Assembly: GCA_941918925.1 (NCBI GenBank)
Contig: OW799233.1
Coordinates: 124,892,833-124,956,832, forward strand
DNA: 64,000 nt
Direction of reading: 5' to 3'
Origin: Phyto melanocephala
Lineage: Eukaryota; Arthropoda; Insecta; Diptera; Rhinophoridae
A program made the translations under genes and the position numbers. Below the pieces are notes generated by a model that saw nothing but the letters and a program-made list of their open reading frames with translations, was not told the DNA's origin and did no database searches. Positions 59,836 to 64,000 of the stretch are shown piece after piece. Position 1 is the first letter of the stretch. Every line of letters begins with the position of its first letter.

Positions 59836-60840
59836 TTTTATTCGCAATTTCTATTTGTAACTTTCTAAAAAAATATAAAAATGTAAAATGTTTAACCTAA
59901 TAATTTTTTAATGAGGTTTGGAAACAAGAAATAGTATTATTCATTTTGCATAAAAAATATTATCACCACTTATTTCTGAATAACTCTTAAACGCTTGAAA
60001 AAAACTATTAAACTGACTTAAAGAAAATTTTATTGTTAATCATTTGCTGGTAATTTTATCAAAATTTGACTTATCGTTCTCACGTTATTATGATTTCATT
60101 CACGTATCAGCATAACCGCCTGATTGAGTGCGAAATATAAGGCATGCCTAGAAAAAAATCTGAGCCGGAAAGGAACAGAATGAAAGAGGATTTGAATTAA
60201 GCGCATTAAAATTTCTATAGTTTTATTATTATCTTTTTATTCAGAGGCGATTTTTGCTGCAGACCAGCGTTATACCACAAATTATATTAAAACAGTATAC
60301 GTATTCTCATGGCCTCTATATTTCTAATACTTAAGTAAGAAATGTTGATAAAAATAACTAGATGTATGTTAAAAATAAATATTTAAATTATTTTATAATT
60401 TCTACAATTTTATTTTAAACAAGTTCAGTAATTTTAGAACTGATACAATGAACATATTATTTAAATTAATCCAAAATTTTAATTATAGACGAGATTAAAT
60501 TAATTTAAATTACATTTTAAAATTATATGAATATTAATTATTTTTAGTACTATTTTAATTAATGTTTTTCGCAATATTTTTTCTATTGAAAATTAAATTT
60601 TCATTTGGTTAAAAGTATCACTTTGAGAATTGGAACAAATCGAATAATTTTTAATATTTGTTTCGTAATTGTAATTTATTTTTTCCTGTATAAGTAATAA
60701 CTATCTTTTTGTCTTTGTGTTACAAATATACTTACAAAGAAAAAAATAAACAAAAAAACTTGTTACTAATAAAGTCGAATTACAACCCGTAATTTTTATA
60801 CTAATGCGATTCCAAAAAAAAATTAAATATTATAATATTT
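59836..60840. other. Unassigned AT-rich stretch
   Basis: No recognised feature. Confidence 0.35.
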
Positions 60841-60917
60841 ACAGGGTGGGCCAAAGTCAACATAGGGTTTAAAAACTTAACAACATATTTTGTACATGTA
60901 TATATATTTTTAAAGTT

Positions 60918-61411
60918 ATAAGTAAGAGTGCTATATTCGGCCGTGCCGAATCTTATATATATAAAATAAAAAATTTAAATAAAAATATAGAAAATAAAAA
61001 TATATAAAAATATAAAAAAAATTTTGTTGGCTCATCTGTTTACTCCAACCAGTATACCACGTTTATATGTATGTGTTGTATGTTGTTGTTGTGAAAAAAA
61101 GCGAGGTGGTCGTGGTTTTTTCCTCATATCTCAGTTGTTTATGTACTGATTTTTCTAATTTTCAATACCGATCTGCTTCCGAATATTTCCAATATTATAG
61201 TGCTTCACGCAGGTCCAAGCGATGTTGGGGGGCTTCAAGAAGTTGATTTCAACATGCACACGGGCAGACGGACAAAGCTTAATCGACTCCCCTATTCATA
61301 AGATTTCAGAAAATATATACTTAATGGGGTCGGAAATGAAAATTATAGAAATTTAACACGGAATGACAAACCTATATAAACACTTTTTCACTTTTGTGTG
61401 AAGGGTATAAA
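60918..61411 (-). mobile_element. DINE-1-like Helentron, minus strand
   Basis: Begins 'aagtaagagtgctatattcggccgtgccgaatct' hairpin in inverse and ends 'gtgaagggtataaaa', with 'tatacttaatggggtcgga' and a reduced GGCAGACGGAC core (61263). Inserted in a mariner relic. Confidence 0.8.
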
Positions 61412-62266
61412 ATGTAGACATTTTATTATATTAAGTATGAAAAATAATGTCACTTAAATGAATCCCGTTGTCCATAACATCTTTAAAAATTTGTGGCTAG
61501 AGCGTTCAATTTGTGCAACAATGCTTATCCTGAGTTTAAGTATTTTCTCGGGCTAGTCGAATCCTGTCACATTTGACGAACGCTTTTAGCGACCAATCAA
61601 TTTCCAAAATTTCTGGAAATCATACGCTCTACAAAAATTTTACTTAAAATTGTCACTGTGTCTCAGGCAGTGTGGGCAATGGCTCCATCCTGCTAAAACC
61701 ACACCACAGATCTGTCTGGTATTGGCAAAGCTTAAAAATGTTATTTTCTGCAGGAGGCAAAATCTTAAACTAAGTTAATTTTAAATATAAATTAAATAGA
61801 AATATTAAATTAATTTTTTTTCAAAATGTGGAATGGTCTAGATACGGCAATGGATTTCAAGAGCAGGACGTAAAAAAATAAATAAACGGTTACAGCGCTT
61901 CCATCATTATATTCGAATAAGTAGGGTCTAATGATATTATCAGATGTCACACCATGCTGTACAACTAATAGGGTACCGTTAGCGTTAATGAATGGCTCTT
62001 AGATTTTCTAAACCACACAATCTACAGTTCTTCTTATTAACAAATTTATTCAAAAAGCAGATTCATCACTCATAATCAGATTTTCAAAAAAGTTAATTTC
62101 ATTTCTGCTCAACTGCTGAAATTAACTGCAAAATTTAGACGTTCCTAATGATCTGCGGGTTTTAATTCTTTCATTGCACCTTATATGGGAATAACAGTAA
62201 GTATTTTTTAATGCACCGTTTTGACTTACGAATCATTGCTAACTAAGCGAGAGAATTGATACCCTA

Positions 62267-62376
62267 TTCTCGTTCTATGAAACTATGAAATGAAAAGTTT
62301 GTGTGTGTCATATCATATGGTGCCACCATACCATTTGCTAAAAACTTTTTCATTTCACAGTTCCACAGAACGAGAA
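62267..62376. repeat. Foldback MITE, copy 2
   Basis: Arms 'ttctcgttctatgaaactat' and 'cagttccacagaacgagaa' fold back; centre 'catatcatatggtgccacca'. Same family as 17677-17790. Confidence 0.75.
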
Positions 62377-62687
62377 TTGAGCCTCAGAACGACTTCTTGT
62401 TGATGTTTCTAGTGTTTCGTTAACGCTTTGCTCTACACAATTTAATATTTTCCACAATGGTCTACCGGTTCGAGACGAATGTCATACTGTGCCATGTAAG
62501 TAATGACTATAAACTAAGTAAAGAATCATTTCTGACATTAAAGTATCACCAATATGCTCTTTGTATTTAAATAATTGATCGCTGATTTCAGTAATAAAAT
62601 TCTATTATTTTGGTTTTAAGTTCAGTTGTATATCTCTCCTTTTTTATTTTTTCTTCAGGTGTTATTTTAAAAATATTCAATGGCATA

Positions 62688-62860
62688 ATTCACAAGGTTG
62701 TCCTAAATGTCGTATTGTCATAAAGTCATAATATCCCTAAAACTTTAAGAACGATTGAAAAGTTTTTTATTGTTTATTGTGCAATGTTTAAACTTTTTTT
62801 AAAGTTCTTAAAACTTATGACTTTATGACAATACAACAATTAGGACACCTTGTGAATTTA
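62688..62860. mobile_element. Hairpin MITE, family M1 copy 2
   Basis: Arms 'attcacaaggttgtcctaaa' and 'ttaggacaccttgtgaat', then 'tattgtcataaagtcataa' and its inverse, as in 43926-44103. Confidence 0.75.
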
Positions 62861-62925
62861 CCATATATAAACAAAAAAAATTATTACATTTTTAAACCTC
62901 ATGGTGACTTTTGTTCCACGCTGTA

Positions 62926-64000
62926 TAATGTTTATTTCAGGCAAAAAAACTAGTTTACTGTTTAAAGAAATTTGGTAAAAAGTATTTACGAAGGTCAGTA
63001 CCAACAGGTCATTACTCTGTCATGTCTGTAACGAACTCTCATTACTAGGTAATGTAAGAAATAGTGAAAACCTGTTACATAATTTAAAAAAGATTTTGTT
63101 TAGATATTAATGCGATAATTATAACGTTTTAAGTCGATACGAAATTCACATTTAAAAATAAAAAAACTGGATTAACATCTAATTTACTTTATTTACAAAA
63201 TTTTACTAAAACTCTTTCTATAAAAGGGAAGTAGTTTTGAATTTTAATATTTTATTATTAATTTTTTTTTTTAATTTTTAATTTAAATTGTTAAATAAAT
63301 GTTGTACCTTGATAATAACAAAGCCTATACAAATTTGTTTTCACCTGGAGACACATAAATATTTTTAATTAATTTTTTTTTTCAATTTTTATTAATAATC
63401 GCATTTATGACAAAAAATTATTTATAAAAAAAAATATTAAAACTGTCTAGCAAATAAACAAATTATCAAAAATATATTTACTTTTGTACTAATTGATTAA
63501 TTTATCATTATTGTTACACTACGTTTTAATTTGGTTAAAATATGCCCAAATAAGCTTAATCGCTATTTTTAGCAAATATTTATTAAATATTATGTGATTT
63601 TTCTTACACTAAAACAAAATAATAAAAAAAAGGAAATAACAATGAATCGGTCACAGGTTGACAACTCTTAACATGTTTTTTTGTATTTTTCAGGAGACAA
63701 AAAAAGCGCTGTACTCTGTTACTAAACCGTGTAGGAAGTAAACAAAAACACCAAAATTAGTAGAAGATATTTATTTTTAAATGATTTATTAATATAAATG
63801 AAACGTACTAACATGCAGAAGGACAAACACAGTCTTTTGGCATCAAAGAACCGATTCGATTTTTTGGCGAGTTCGAACTGGAGATCCATAAGGAGTTACA
63901 TTGAGGGGACTGAGTTCTTGGACTAGTCCGTTATTTATGGGGACTTATGTTTATGGTTTTTGTTTGGGAATTCCGTTTTCCATATGGAACGCACAACATG
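62926..64000. other. Unassigned to window end
   Basis: AT-rich until 63840, then less AT-rich (63840-64000). A splice-acceptor-like 'tatttttcag' at 63684-63693 precedes 'gagacaaaaaaagcgctg', but joining it to the exon at 56423 in phase gives a stop after 10 codons, so no exon is called. Confidence 0.35.

Larger units (their letters stand above)
60841..62925 (-). mobile_element. Mariner-type relic with three nested insertions
   Basis: Outer ends ACAGGGTGGGCCAAAGTCAA and inverted 'atggtgacttttgttccacg' match the 11324-12510 element. The minus strand has degraded transposase pieces in order: MSDESAF with first catalytic Asp (about 62070), IIRPYLFEYNDGSAVTV (about 61935-61885), and the second catalytic and C-terminal regions (61755-61430). 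Nested inside are a DINE-1-like element (60918-61411), a foldback MITE (62267-62376) and a hairpin MITE (62688-62860). Confidence 0.75.

Noticed and set aside
63684..63760. Second exon for the candidate gene
   Set aside because: In the required phase it stops after about 10 codons; the acceptor-like site alone is not enough.

Overview
The window reads as nuclear DNA from a higher (schizophoran, probably calyptrate) fly. It is very AT-rich, has almost no long open reading frames, and is filled with relics of insect transposable elements. The commonest repeats look like the DINE-1/INE-1 class of non-autonomous Helentrons: a GTCTGTCC/AGACGGAC core, a 'tactttatggggtc' block, GGGTATA ends and a TTCGGC..GCCGAA hairpin. 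I cannot name the species from sequence alone, and no database search was possible.

Layout. 0.3-3.0 kb holds a 2.7-kb composite Helentron-like element with a nested mariner-type MITE; a near-copy lies at 40.7-43.4 kb and broken minus-strand copies at 18.5-21.5 kb. 4.2-10.3 kb holds two non-LTR retrotransposon 3' fragments, a Helitron with a mariner relic inserted in it, a second Helitron-like element with ~140-bp tandem units, and a tRNA-derived SINE with a perfect 15-bp target duplication. 11.3-18.5 kb contains mariner-type and pogo/Tigger-type relics. 20-25 kb has a non-LTR ORF1 fragment, a DINE-1-like element, a long inverted-repeat element and a pogo-like element. 25-40 kb mixes mariner relics, Helitrons, an RNase H fragment, hairpins and a pair of nearly identical DINE-1-like copies. 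43.9-50.6 kb has two hairpin MITEs, a Helitron and a Jockey-type retrotransposon split by a hAT-like element with an 8-bp target duplication. 51-63 kb has further mariner relics, a Helitron and nested MITEs.

Host genes. Only one stretch looks like a host coding exon: 56423-56567 (+), with a TATA-like box about 105 bp upstream and a strong GTGAGT donor. If real, the last 7 kb would be intron. Otherwise the window is intergenic or intronic DNA. No RNA gene, CRISPR array or prokaryotic feature was found; the tRNA-like sequence belongs to the SINE.

Regulation and function. The transposase reading frames seen are broken by stops, frameshifts or internal deletions, so none is expected to be active. 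The main interest is the nested insertion history, several well-delimited non-autonomous families, and the single candidate exon.
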